In this document: positions 10,889 through 21,987 of the stretch, piece by piece | Layout: each line of letters opens with the position of its first letter | Position numbering within the stretch: position 1 is the first letter of the stretch | Source: Corbicula japonica | Taxonomy: Eukaryota; Mollusca; Bivalvia; Venerida; Cyrenidae | Assembly (NCBI GenBank): GCA_038501625.1 | Contig: JAZAYU010000015.1 | Span: 9,012,991-9,076,990 of the forward strand | Reading direction: 5' to 3' | Length of the DNA: 64,000 nucleotides | The notes under the pieces: model-generated | What the model saw: only the letters and a program-made list of their open reading frames with translations | What the model was told of the DNA's origin: nothing | Databases searched by the model: none | Position numbers and translations under genes: made by a program

Positions 10889-11470
10889 GTGTCGCCGTTT
10901 CGAAGAAACGGCGATACATAGGGACCGCTTTGTCCGTCCGTCGGTCCGTAACGAAAACTTAACGTTGGCTATAACTTTGCCATTTCTAAATATTTCTTCA
11001 TCAAACTTTCAAATTATATTGCTTATGACAACACGCTCGAGATGATGCCAAATTCTCAAGGTCAAGGTCACATTTGATGGAGTTATGCCCCTTTTTGTAC
11101 TTATATTTAGACACGAAAATTTAACGTTGGCAATAACTTTGCCATTTCTTAATATTTCTTCATGAAACTTTCAAATAATATTCCTTATGACAACACGCCC
11201 GTGATGATACCACATTCTTAAGGTCAAGGTCACATTTGATGGAGTTATTCCCCTTTAAATGAAAACTTAACGTTGGCTATAACTTTGCCATTTATTAATA
11301 TTTCTTCATCAAACTTTCCAATTATATTCCCAATGACAATACGCTCGTGACGATACTATATTCTTAAGGTCAAGGTCACATTTGATGGCGTTATGCCCCT
11401 TTTTGTACTTTCATTTTTATTCCGACAGCACCAGAGGGCGACACAAGTGTTCAACTGAACACCCATCTAG
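10889..11470 (+). mobile_element. pearl/Helitron-like non-autonomous element
   Basis: The insertion interrupts a sequence that is continuous in other units (AAATCCCTTTTGCTGTATTTTGTATAGG near 43,895-43,921, quoted in parts). It opens with a small hairpin (CGCCGTTTCGAAGAAACGGCG region at 10,893-10,913). Its core is three diverged tandem units of about 140-160 bp, each with 'cttaacgttggc' and 'ggtcaaggtcacatttgatgg'. It ends with a hairpin GTGTTCA-AC-TGAACAC followed by CCATCTAG. A core of tandem repeats and a 3' hairpin plus CTRR are marks of bivalve pearl elements and Helitrons. A worn relative at about 32,925-33,245 ends the same way (GTTCAGCTGAAC, then CCATCTAA). Confidence 0.55.
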
Positions 11471-11572
11471 TTTGTATAGGTGGTCACTATATATACAATA
11501 AAAGTCCATAGGTGGACACTATATATATATACAATATAATTCTGTTTTCTTGAAAACAAAAAGGTATAACAG

Positions 11573-11787
11573 ATGGTCCTCAATACCTCCAAAGTGGAAG
11601 TGATCGCGAGATCACCTTTTGTGATGGCGGCAGTCTTTACCTAAGGAGTGTTTATGAACTTTGTGAACTGTTACCATTTGTAAACCTGGAGGCAATATAC
11701 ACTCCGCGAGAAGGGCTGATATCGTTATCATCCGATGAACTACACCAGGGGAACCAGGAAAAGGAATGCAAAATGCACATCGGTTAA
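11573..11787 (+). pseudogene. frameshifted copy of a conserved 71-codon ORF
   Basis: It is very close to the open frame at 44009-44224, but one base is missing in CTCCAAAGTGG (CTCCAAACGTGG there), so the frame breaks after about six codons. A third, more worn copy lies at 23279-23493. Product not recognised. Confidence 0.45.
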
Positions 11788-11899
11788 AATTTTACGTGGA
11801 TTTCCGGAATGCTTCATTTTTTTAAATTGTTTTTAAGAAAAATCAAGACCACGCGGTTTTGTTTGGTTTTGAACAATCGCATAAATAATTTAACTAGAT

Positions 11900-12929
11900 A
11901 AAAGAGATGATTTTAATTTTAATATAGTAAATTTTCCGTTTCTAGACGGCGATGTTCCTCGTGCAACTTCTTACGGGGTTTATATCTCACAGCTTGTTCG
12001 CTTTTCAAGAGCTTGCAACGATGTGAATGATTTCAATGAACGTAATCTTTGCATTACAGAAAAACTTTTAAAACAAGGTTATCGGTATCACAGATTAAGG
12101 AAAACCTTTTGCAAGTTTTATCGCCGATATCCAGATCTAATTCATAAATACAGCTGCAGTTTAAAATCACTATTGCAACAAGGAATTTCACAGCCAGTTT
12201 TTTATGGAGATTTAATTTATAAACTTAAGAAGATAAAAGGCGATGTTAATTTCTCCCGGTTATTCGTAAAAACCATCTGTAAATTTAAAAAGAAAGGTTA
12301 CCAACATGATATTTTACAGCGCTCTGCAGGCCTGGTGATTATCCCATCTACAGTTGATCATTATGCTTACCTCTTTGGTTGCACGACGGTGGCAGGGGTG
12401 TAAGAGTTTATGAAAGTTTATGGGGAAATCTTTTCTTAAAAGAACCTAAAAGCTCGATTTGTTTCTTTTATCCCTGTCATCGTGTTCTTGCTGATTTTAC
12501 TCCAGGTGCTCTGGTCTCGGAAAGATCATTGAGTACCCGCCCTTTGGCTTTGCAATGCTATTAAATTCTTATGTTTATATGTTTGTATGCTTTTGCATGC
12601 AACATTGTTGAGCTGATGGGTGGGTTGGAGTTATTTCACCAAGACAATTTGTACTTGTTTTGTGATACGAGAACCTATTGGGGCAAGTGTGAGGTTGGTG
12701 CACCCTAGAACCTGGTTTAAACCCCCAGTGGCAATTTGTTTTGCCACTGACCGTTCCAAGGCGGTATCCCCAAAGGTTCTCTTGTTTATTTATTGTTTGT
12801 GGCGTCCTATTTGAATTGACATACATATATAAAACATGCGCTCTCTCTATCTTCCTCTCTTCTTTTTCGCTGCGTGGGGAGGCTGTGTTTTTTGAGTGTG
12901 GCGATTCCTGATATGCATATGTTGCTTTT
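11900..12929 (+). mobile_element. 5'-truncated retroelement, copy 1: tail of a reverse-transcriptase polyprotein plus 3' region
   Basis: The frame 11945-12403 is open from its first codon to TAA and has no start of its own. It contains PRATSYGVYISQLVRF, then GYRYHKLRKTF-type and FYGDLIYKLKKIKG motifs, ending VDHYAYLFGCTTVAGV. This C-terminal block is widespread downstream of reverse transcriptases in marine invertebrate genomes; the exact element clade cannot be given. About 520 bp of non-coding tail follow, ending near GATTCCTGATATGCAT and a T run. The host sequence on both sides (AATTTAACTAG / CTTACAAACG) is continuous at 23575-23600, so the ends can be placed. A nearly identical copy is at 52662-53480. 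Confidence 0.65.
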
Positions 12930-13082
12930 TTTCTTACAAACGTAAAAATCATCATTATTTTTTCATTTTTACTGCTGGAAGTAGATCTATAATAAAAATT
13001 CTAACACATTTGAAGCATTACGAATTTTAATATATGTCTGTAACATTTCGAACACTCATAGCAAGTTAGCTTACTTCTATTA

Positions 13083-13290
13083 TTGAGGAATATTACTTTC
13101 AGCACATGGCACAGTTTAGAACACACATCAGTTATTGTTGATTATTACTTTGAAAACACAGCATTTGAGCACTCAAAACAAGTGAGCCCACGGCCACTTT
13201 ATATCGATGAGTTTTACTTTGAACACACAGCGCAAGTAAGCCCCCATCCGCTATCGTTGATTATTTTATTGAGCCCACAATACAAATAAT
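13083..13290 (-). repeat. degenerate copies of the C4-like 3' coding end
   Basis: TTACTTTGAAMACACAGC-type words recur two or three times. These are the reverse complement of the last codons of the C4-like gene (CAVCSK, stop). The same degenerate stretch occurs at 23,790-23,990 and 44,960-45,175. Confidence 0.5.
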
Positions 13291-13635
13291 ATTGCACCTA
13301 CTGGGGAGCGAACCCGTACGGCGACAGCGCCTAACCATGCCATCCAATTACGCTTCCTATTGAGGTAACCCGGGCAACCCAAAACAGGTTGATCTGATAT
13401 CCGTGTTAAACGTTATCATTACTGCACAACACCAGAAACCGATAATTAATTGATATTTGTACTGACACTATATACGGGGAGACTTTTTCGGCCGCCACAC
13501 TGCACAATTTGAGTAACTGTCAACTCCGATGATATTGCCCCTTCTGGAAAGCAAATCCGTACGTCGACAGCGCATATCCATGCAATGCCAATTACGCAAC
13601 ATATTGAGCTTACATGTACAACCCAAAAAAGGTTG
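13291..13635 (-). repeat. pair of tRNA-like SINEs beyond C4-like copy 2
   Basis: The two members lie at about 13291-13390 and 13527-13635, roughly 235 bp apart. On the minus strand the first has an A-box-like start and a B-box-like GGGTTCGCTCCCC. The second is more worn. The same order and spacing occur at 24000/24240 and 45180/45415. Confidence 0.5.
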
Positions 13636-13720
13636 ATAACTCTGATAAACTAATCATCACTGCCTGACATCGGAAACCGATTATTAGAAGTAAAGTAAGC
13701 ACACAGCCGCAATCATTAAT

Positions 13721-14620
13721 TATTACTTTGAACACACACCGCAAGCTAGCTCACGGACACTATCGTTCATTATTACTTTGAACACACACCGCAAGCTAGC
13801 TCACGGACACTATCGTTCATTATTACTTTGAACACACACCGCAAGCTAGCTCACGGACACTATCGTTCATTATTACTTTGAACACACACCGCAAGCTAGC
13901 TCACGGCCACTATCGTTCATTATTACTTTGAACACACACCGCAAGCTAGCTCGCGGACACTATCGTTCATTATTACTTTGAACAGACACCGCAAGCTAGC
14001 TCACGGACACTATCGTTCATTATTACTTTGAACACACACCGCAAGCTAGCTCACGGACACTATCGTTCATTATTACTTTGAACACACACCGCAAGCTAGC
14101 TCACGGCCACTATCGTTCATTATTACTTTGAACACACACCGCAAGTTGGCTCACGGACACTATCGTTCATTATTACTTTAAACACACACCGCAAGCTAGC
14201 TCACGGACACTATCGTTCATTATTACTTTGAACACACACCGCAAGCTAGCTCACGGACACCATCGTTCATTATTACTTTGAACACACACCGCAAGCTAGC
14301 TCACGGACACTATCGTTCATTATTACTTTGAACACATACCGCAAGTTAGCTCACGGACACTATCGTTCATTATTACTTTGAACACACAGCACAAGCTAGC
14401 TCACGGACACTATCGTTCATTATTAATTTGAACACACAGCACAAGCTAGCTCACGGACACTATCGTTCATTATTACTTTGAACACACACCGCAAGCTAGC
14501 TCACGGACACTATCGTTTATTATTACTTTGAACACACACCGCAAGCTAGCTCACGGACACTATCGTTCATTATTTCCTTGAACACACACCGCAAGCTAGC
14601 TCACGGCCACTATTGTTCAT
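13721..14620. repeat. 50-bp minisatellite, 18 exact-length units, derived from the C4-like gene's 3' end
   Basis: Eighteen units start every 50 bp with TATTACTTTGAACACACA, with no length change in 900 bp and only scattered substitutions. The next unit position, 14621, is the real end of the C4-like copy 2 gene (TATTACTTTGAACACACAGC), whose stop codon is 14623-14625. About 34 bp of each unit are the reverse complement of the last codons and stop (ending CSK-stop). The remaining 16 bp (CACTATCGTTCAT region) are other sequence. There are no spacers, so this is not CRISPR-like. Confidence 0.9.
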
Positions 14621-14622
14621 TA

Positions 14623-16177
14623 TTACTTTGAACACACAGCACAAGTTAACTCACGCCCATTAACATACGGTGGACACCTGAGTGAACCACACCTTGCCTC
14701 CATGAAGTAGAACAACTTTCCATCTTTGTCCTCGCTACCTCCTGCCATTGACTCCGGTTCGCCATCAAGGCAGACAAAGTCTGTGGTATGATGGCCGTAA
14801 TGGCCGCCAGTAAGATAACCCTGGTACTCTAAAGTCCATCCGTCATAACACTGGTTTCGAGCGGGAATCATCATAACGCTGTTTCGTCTTGTATAACAAA
14901 CGCAACAAGGCACGTCCTCATTTAATAATTTCTTTCCGAAGAAATTATTCATGTTTCTGTCGTGTAACTCATATTCAGCCCCGTAGACCGTACCTGCCGT
15001 TTGTTCCCCATCTTCATACACACTCCACAAAGGATCTTCAGGCAGACAAAGGTAGCTAGAGGCAGCTCCCTTGTTGTTGTAGTGTGACCCCCCGGCGTAA
15101 CCTTTATATACCAGCTCCGTCATGTTCCCGGGACACGTCGTCCTTCCCCATCGGATGTATGTTGCGCCTGTTTCGTCCTCTGACTTATATGGGATTTTTG
15201 CTATATTCTGCAAGATTTCTTGCCGTTTTGATTTTTCATCTGTAAAACAGAGCAACCTAAATATGCTAAGATAAGTTTTAATGTTTTGTACAACAGCCGA
15301 TGTATATTTTAAAACCTCACCCTTATACATTGCACCTAAGTGTTTGTCTAATTTTTGACGTATTTAGATATAAGGTGTGAATACATTTAATTGTGCCCGA
15401 GAATGCTCAGATCAAATGTTTGACGACGTTTGTAATTTGAATCGGAGGTACTCAAACTCAAATATCATTAATAGTATTTGGTTTTTTCTGTTCTATTCAA
15501 TATATACAAATGTGTAATTTTAGCTTCAATTGCATTATAAGATTATTTTTCTTTTCATTTATTGATAACGTTTTTTAACAATCTTAAAATTATTCATCAC
15601 AGTGTATGCAAATAGTGATGTTTTAATTTTTGCGGTTGAACTACCGGCACATGAATACTTAGCGAACAGAACATGACCATTGTTAATTGATAATCCTTAC
15701 CTAACCCTGCTTTTGAAATTCTGATTTTTTTATCTAAACCATTGTCCATATTCATAACAAATAAGCAAGCTCAGATAAATTATTTTTACGATTTTGATTT
15801 TGCAGAAGTATAAACATAAAAAATACTAGTATCCAAATCGTTTGAGCATTTTGTTGCTCAAAACTATTTTTTTAATAATTCAAAGATAACAATGTTCTGT
15901 TATTTTCTGTCAAATATAAAAGTTCAGTATTTTTTTATTTTTTGTTAAAAAAAAAGAAACGGTTACCGCCAAGACTCTTTTCCAAAGTCCGAATCACACT
16001 GATTTGTTCTTCGATCTTTTTTTTCATATTGTTCTGTTCCATCTCCAGCATTAACATTTTCTGTAGCATTTTATGATCATAGTCAAACCGTGATGTACAA
16101 ACTGGTTCATTGTCACTCAAAGATAAAACCGGTTTTTGAACAAGACTTATTACTAAGAACAGATTTACTGCATGCAT
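14623..16177 (-). CDS. short-chain collagen C4-like secreted protein, copy 2
   Basis: Exons 15967-16177 and 14623-15239 on the minus strand give 275 residues. The intron is 727 bp (GTAACC donor, TTTTACAG acceptor, phase 1). The signal peptide MHAVNLFLVIS, the coiled coil and the Cys-rich C-terminal domain are complete, and the NMT sequon is kept. The coiled-coil end reads ISVIRTLEKSL, as in the distant copy 6, whereas copies 1 and 3-5 have INKIRTLEKSL or ISKIRTLEKSL. The compact intron shows the ancestral state without the transposon found in copy 1. The stop codon abuts the 18-unit minisatellite, so the 3' UTR is probably made largely of repeated terminal-exon sequence. Confidence 0.82.
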
Positions 16178-17197
16178 CCTGCGTCGGTATAAAACGATAT
16201 CTAGTGTTTGAATGAATATCCAACGGTAAGTCGCCTGGATATATTTGCTGGAATACATATGCTTTTAGTTAAACGTATTTTCTCAGATTTTAATCTCTTT
16301 TTTCACAGTTGTTTCTGAAGATAAAGCATATGAAGTTTGTTTTACCCGTGGGAATTTTAAGCAGAAGGATTGCTTACATTGTTGTTTATTAACCTAGAGT
16401 TCATTTCGATGTAAACACAAAAACCGAGGTTCTTGAAAATTTAAATTTATGTTTTAACCTCCACTCATGAGTGCCAGTACAAAAGGAATTCATTGCTTTG
16501 TACTGTTAACAAAGAAGTCCTTGCTTAAGGAAAATTAACAAAATTGTATTTACATATTATTCATTTTATTATTTTAATTCACGACTTTAAGCATTGTGTC
16601 ACGTTTCAGAGTTTTAGTACATCCCATAGAAATATTTCTAAACTGGGTTAGTGTTGCTTGATTTTGTATTGTTACAAAATGTTTAAATCGCTTGTGTTAG
16701 TTATGTAAATTGTAAAAGGTGCTCGGTCATTATCAGGATGAATGTATGACCAATTGTTTTCAAATACCGACATTTTAAATATAAAATTTAGTCATGTTTA
16801 GCCGATTACTAGCAATATTGACCTAGCTGTGAAATGTGCCACAGCTAGCTGTATTTTAGGTTTACTTATGTTGTCTCATTGTGTAGAATGACTATATTAC
16901 AATATAAAAGTTATATAATATACTGAGCCAAAGTGAAAACTTAACACAAATAACATGGGAAACTCCTATCACATTGATGATTGTGAATGTTATATCTGTG
17001 CCCAAGATCATAAAATTAAACCTGGGACCAGTCTCAAATCTCAAGCATCTGATTGGCTAAAATGGAGACTAGTATCCATTTCAGCCAATCAGATGCTTGA
17101 GATTTGAGACTAGTCTCCCAACCTAGAGGTATGATCACCAATATGTTAATCCATGTTTATTTCAGTTTGCTTTCCCATCGGGTTATTTCACTTCATT
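16178..17197. other. spacer between C4-like copy 2 and ZIP copy 2
   Basis: This is a shorter version of the unit 1 spacer: the segment from the palindrome to the ZIP TATA region is deleted, leaving the palindrome only about 80 bp from the ZIP start. No coding sequence is recognised. A TTTATTTCAG/TTTGC junction at 17155-17170 looks like a splice acceptor in the 5' leader. Confidence 0.5.
17024..17118. repeat. palindromic CCAAT element, copy 2
   Basis: The arms (ACCAGTCTCAAATCTCAAGC and its complement) are nearly perfect, with AGCCAATC/GATTGGCT in each. Because of a local deletion it sits immediately upstream of the ZIP copy 2 start. Confidence 0.65.
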
Positions 17198-18207
17198 ATG
17201 ACGTTGTCTACAGCCAAAATATCGTCACTGGGCAGAGTGCTTGTGATGTCTGTACTATCGGGACTCGTGCTGCCGATTTTAATTTTGCGCAATATAAAGA
17301 AATATTGTTCGGGGAATACGTTTCAGAAAATCATCAGCATTATGAACTGTGTATCCGGCGGTGTCTTCCTCGCAACCTGCCTGCTCGGTCTACTTCCGGA
17401 AGGACGTGAGCAAGTAACGCGAGCACAAAGTTTATTGAAAACTGTTCAAGACTACCCCCTCACTAAGCTGGTGGCTGGGATAGGGTTTTTGGTCATATTG
17501 CTAGTTGAAAGTTTTGCAATGTCTTGCTTCCATCGACATGCAGCCGGAAAACCAAAACCACCAACTGAAAGCGCGGATATTGAAAGTAAAATCGCAGTAA
17601 TTAAAAAGCATACGTTTGAAAATGAGGTCGCTGAGCACAGTTTCCGGAATGATGTTAAAACAATTTAGTGTACCACACGTGAATAAAAAATCGGATTCTC
17701 ACAATGAACATTCTCAACAATGTGTTGCAGACGAGGTTTATGCAAACGGAAAAATGAATTTACGTAATATGATGCTGATAATGGCTTTGTCGATTCATAT
17801 GGTCTTTGAAGGACTTGAACTTGGACTCTTGGAAACGGACACTGCTGTGTGGACTTTACTGATAGCTTTGGACATTCATAAAGTTTTGATTTTCTCCCAA
17901 CGGGACTGACCCTTTACGAAAGCTCAACATTTAAAAAAGTAGTCGTAGCAATGAGTTTTATGTCTTTGGTATCGCCGATAGGTGTCGCTATAGGTATAGT
18001 GATGAGTTCGCAGGAAACTAGTGTTGCCAAGGTTACGGTCTCTGCTATATTGCAAGCGCTTGCAATAGGAACATTTCTATATGTGATTTTCTTTGAAATA
18101 CTTTGGAAGCAGTTTCTAACAAACGATGACACAGAATTTCAAAATCGATTGCGACAATATTAGGATTTACTGTACTAGCTGTTTTAAAATACGCGGTTCC
18201 GGAGTAA
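17198..18207 (+). pseudogene. ZIP-family metal transporter, copy 2, several frameshifts
   Basis: It starts at ATG ACG TTG TCT ACA GCC (MTLSTAKISSLGR), followed by TM1 and TM2 (GGVFLATCLLGLLPEG), TM3, and a His-containing loop (CFHRHAAGKPK). A one-base insertion near 17660 (GTTAAAACAATT) shifts the frame into a stop. A one-base loss near 17897 (TTTTCTCCCAACG) breaks TM5 after HKVLIF. A third one-base loss near 18131 (GATGACACAG) breaks the C-terminus. Three independent indels in one frame show loss of function, or a very error-prone sequence, but the C4-like and Cys-rich exons nearby show no such errors. Confidence 0.75.
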
Positions 18208-19074
18208 GGCATTGTTGTAAAATTCTCTTTTCCGGAGTAATGCATGTTTGTAACTTTCATAATAACTCTAAAACGATTGTAAATTATATCTAGCTTTTTC
18301 CACGCTGCAGCGATTTCCCTGATTCTAATCCAATTTTGTATAAAAGAGATATGGAAAACGGAAGGTTAAAGACCCGAAAAGAGTTGTTCTTATAAAATCC
18401 TGGCGATGTTGAATAAACTCGTTAGATTTTCCACATTGTTGGATAGAAAGCACCCGTAGGATCCGGAAATAAGGTTCTTTTGTTGTACAAGCCTTGCTGT
18501 GACCGCGAACCTGTTAATGATACAGACAAGAGCGGTTCTGCATGCGGTACACGAGGATAAGCTAACATTGAATTGAAACATTTTGATTTTTGTGAAGAGT
18601 ATCAAACAGTGATTTTTTCATCTTTTTAATCAATGTAAATATATGCTACTGGAAATTTGATAATGGCCACTTTTGTCGGCTGTAATTGTTGTTGTTTATT
18701 TTAATATTTTTAACAGCGATTACATTAAACATTAAATATTGTTTGTATTTTTTAATTTTTGATAAAACCGATGAATTAGTCAATCTGAGTTGAATAATTG
18801 AACTTGAATATGAGTGTAAAATTATCTAAGCGGAAAAACTTGTATATTATAAAATGTTAATTTGATTGAAAACTTCAATACCGCTGAATCGGTGTAGATT
18901 TCTGCGAGTCATACTTAGACTCTGAACATTGTAGCTGTATGTTTACTGTAATCGCATAATAATATACAGAATTTAATATCTACAAGCATATAATAAAGAT
19001 ATTTCTTCTATCGAATTTTATTCAATATACTACAAACAATTACAATATTTAAAGACACTTTGATCGTCTCTTGT
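18208..19074. other. spacer between ZIP copy 2 and Cys-rich copy 2
   Basis: It is nearly identical to 6994-7862. No coding sequence is seen. The polyadenylation signal of the Cys-rich gene is at 19017-19022 on the minus strand. Confidence 0.55.
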
Positions 19075-21987
19075 TTATCCTGAAATCAGAAAATAAAAAT
19101 TGAATGTCATCATTTAATGATATTTTTTCTACCCTCCCTCACCCTTTATTTGTAACAACTCTAACCTTACCCTCCCTCCATCACCCATTTATCTTACCAA
19201 AAAGCAGTTCAATAAAAAAGGGCGTCATCTCGCAGTGAATCGTGAATTTTTTAACTTCAAAAAGGGTAGGATAAATTTATTATTAAATATCTATCTTCCC
19301 GAACCTGAACCTATAAGACTTGTCTCCTAAATACATACAGGGGAGAGCCTCGCCCCAACTCGTTCAGGAACATAGAAACGAAATACAGTCCAACCTGTCT
19401 TTAGCAGCCACCCAAGGGAGTGACAAAAGTGGCTGCTCTATACAGGTGGCTGTTAAAGACAGGTTTAAATAAGAACAAAATGTCAGTTTAGGACATATTC
19501 AAACTGGCAAGTTAAGACAGGTGGTTGATATTCGCAGGTGGCTGCTAAGGCAGATTTAACTGTACTCTAGGTATATAGTGGTAGCCAGAAAGGCTGGTCG
19601 TGTATAAGGTCAGGTTATTCAAATATGTCGTGGATTGGCTGGTTTATTGCGAATATGTTGCAATTGTATTATTTGTGTTAGTATAATAAAGTACCATTTC
19701 ATTTCCCTCAAAATTAAATACTGATGTCCAAAAAGTGGGTTCAACCAACCCCACTGAACCCCTGGAGCCGCATGTTGTCTTATTCTATTACAACTGAGAT
19801 GAGGAACTTTTTATTAAGATTAATAGAACCTGCTGATATATCGAGTTTTCACTCGAGACCTAACAAAACCCCCCCCGAGATTTTAAAAATTTCATAAACA
19901 AAGCTTTTTTGAAAAATAAAAAGAACTATTGCTCCGGCTACACCCCCACCCACCGATTGATATACCATTGCGTATCTGAACGCCCCCCTATGATTATATT
20001 CTATGTTATTATACCTCAATTTCATTTACAATGTTAATCTTCCATAGGCCACCGTGACATGTAAGTACTGTCAAAAAAAATTTACTGTCAGAAAAATACT
20101 GTCACCCGCTACCATAGGTACGGAATGTTCGAAAATTATACTGTACCATTCGCGCATGTGCAATATCTATTTTTACATTTCCGTTGTAGGTGTAAGACCT
20201 GTAAATAGACTTCCCTATATAAACTATAGTAAACATGACATGTTTCAAAAGGCTAGCAATCATAACCATTTTAATAAGGGCTAACTTACATGCTTTTAAA
20301 GCTAATTGTTTCTACTGTCCATTTCCAGCAAGAAAAGTAGGGGTCATGTATCAATTAACAGAGATTTGACACCTTGAAACCGGTGGTCTGTTTTTTTCAC
20401 TTCTGTGTGAACTTCAAAACTGTTTTACATATGCCGTCCTAAAACCAGGGCCTTTTTTCATATACTGCATTTCCAAACATAAATTTGCTATCAGTGTGTC
20501 AGTAAAAGCATCTCATTTACTTAACATGTTCCTTTCAGGCCATACTAGCCATTTAATGCCCCCAAAAGGCAAAAAAATTGGGACTATTTAGTGTCAGCCA
20601 TTGTCTGACTAGCCCGAGTAGGAACATCCGCTGGACTATTTACAAGTAATTAGCCTGTAAACAGCCGTCAATAATGTCAAGCAACAAACGTTTTTCTACC
20701 ATAAACGAGGCAGATTTAAAGACTCTGGATCAAGAGAATTACTCAAAAAAACATGAAGCGTGTTGTGAAGCGTGGATTTAATTTGTTTAGCGAATTTCTT
20801 CGGTCAAATAACATGGAATTAAGTGAAATTGTGGAAAACCAATAACCATTATTACATCAATTAAATACCATTATTGAATAAATTTGTTCATGGTATGAAT
20901 AGTTTTTCGGTATAATAAAATAAATGTTACATGTCTGACAGGGTGACATTAAATTTGTCAACTTTCGAAAATACTGTCAACCTCGGCTTCGCCTCGGTTG
21001 ACAGTATTTCGTTAAGTTGACAATTTTACTGTCACCCTGTCAGACATGTAATATTTATATAATATATCCTATAAGATATTTATCATTTGCTAACTAAGTG
21101 CTCACATACTTACCTAAAACAGAAAGACAATGGCAAAATCCTTCGTCACACGATGGCAGCTGTTGTAATGTACAAACATCATAATAGCAATCTGAAGCCA
21201 TCATACACTCGTGCTCGTAGTGACAGTGGCACTCGCCGCTGTGACAATGTATGTCCTGTCCGACGGCGCACACCACACCGCTGCAGTCACCCTCTGTTGT
21301 ACAGCTGCGTACGGCAACAACTGGGAAAATAACGTAGAATATAATACAAAGACCTACAGCACTTACTCAGTTATTAAATTCAAATAAATAAGATCAGAAA
21401 CATCAAGACGAATAATCAATGTATTTAAAATCGCTATTGCTGAATCGTGTATTTGATGGCGCTGAAAAAAACATAAACGAAATGCCTAAAACATTTTTTC
21501 TTTTAAAACTTTTAAACGATGTTCCCAGTTTCTCAGTTAAGGAAACAAGATTATAATAAACAAACGGAAAAAATTCAGGAGAGCTGACCCTGTAGTGTAA
21601 GTAAAAAGTATTGGTCCAGGATTCATTTACGAAAACAATCAATGAAGATTAAAACGATATTAAATAATTGATTTCAAGACAAAACAGAACTTTTCACAAC
21701 CTCTCTTGACATGGGAAAGAATAGTAACTAGCATACATTGTAAACTTTTACTATTGATGAGTGTATTATGCAAATATCTATATTTCCATTTAGAATTTAA
21801 AAAGATCAAAATTTTTATACTAGTGTCTTGCTTCCGTATGAAAACTATTTATTTATTAAAATAGCGATTAAGCTCATTCAGCAGAAATGAAAAATATTTT
21901 TGTAACAATCTTATTACTATTAAATACAAAATAAGATACGAACTCACCACAAAGAGCAGCTAAAGTTATGCAGAGAAATGTCTTCAT
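19075..21987 (-). CDS. secreted Cys/His-rich peptide, copy 2
   Basis: Exons on the minus strand are 21948-21987 (MKTFLCITLAALC), 21114-21320 and 19075-19079 (end of a Gly codon plus stop), all phase 1, 83 residues. All twelve mature Cys are present as two C-x5-C-x3-C-x7/8-C-x4-C-x-C modules. Compared with the other copies, MM replaces IT before the second module (HECMMASDC). Intron 2 carries a 1.06-kb insertion (20006 to about 21068) next to exon 2. The donor after exon 2 is GTAAGT here and GTGAGT elsewhere. TATA-like TATT at 22054-22061 is weaker than in the other copies. AATAAA is at 19017-19022. Function unknown. Confidence 0.75.
19386..19562. mobile_element. short Tc1/mariner-type MITE, copy C
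   Basis: It stands at the same position in intron 2 as the copy at 8181-8356 and was therefore inherited with the unit. Inverted ends next to TA are preserved. Confidence 0.5.
20674..20845 (+). pseudogene. fossil N-terminal piece, KIAA1958/Crypton-like (DUF3504-type) protein
   Basis: ATG TCA AGC AAC AAA CGT opens RFSTINEADLKTLDQENYSKK. After a one-base frame change near 20753 it continues as VKRGFNLFSEFLRSNNMELS and stops. The pattern (acidic stretch, then N-S-K/K-T, then F-x-x-F-L) resembles the N-terminus of KIAA1958-like proteins related to Crypton tyrosine recombinases. The match rests on memory of the family pattern only. Confidence 0.35.
20926..21055. repeat. long hairpin (inverted repeat)
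   Basis: The left arm has ACATGTCTGACAGGGTGACA, and the right arm TGTCACCCTGTCAGACATGT region is its complement. A second paired stretch (AATACTGTCAACC / GGTTGACAGTATT) closes on a loop of about 13 bases (TCGGCTTCGCCTC). It is the right end of the insertion at 20006. Confidence 0.75.

Larger units (their letters stand above)
20006..21068 (+). mobile_element. 1.06-kb insertion in Cys-rich copy 2 intron with a fossil ORF and a terminal hairpin
   Basis: The insertion separates ATTATATTCTATG from TATAAGATATT, which are adjacent in copy 1 apart from about ten bases. The words ACTGTCA/TGACAGT recur at 20058-20110 and around the hairpin at 20926-21055. A fossil reading frame lies at 20674-20845. 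No transposase core is seen. Confidence 0.55.

Noticed and set aside
12379..12564. Second open frame after the retroelement coding tail (also 52927-53112)
   Set aside because: It overlaps the end of the real frame and runs through the element's non-coding 3' region; the near identity of the copies reflects recent origin, not coding constraint.
13083..13289. 68-codon + strand frame with HTAQVSPHPL-type repeats (also 23921-24109)
   Set aside because: It arises from degenerate copies of the C4-like terminal codons read in the wrong direction.
13721..14620. CRISPR-like array of regularly spaced repeats
   Set aside because: The units are contiguous with no unique spacers, the genome is eukaryotic, and the unit matches the neighbouring gene's 3' coding end.
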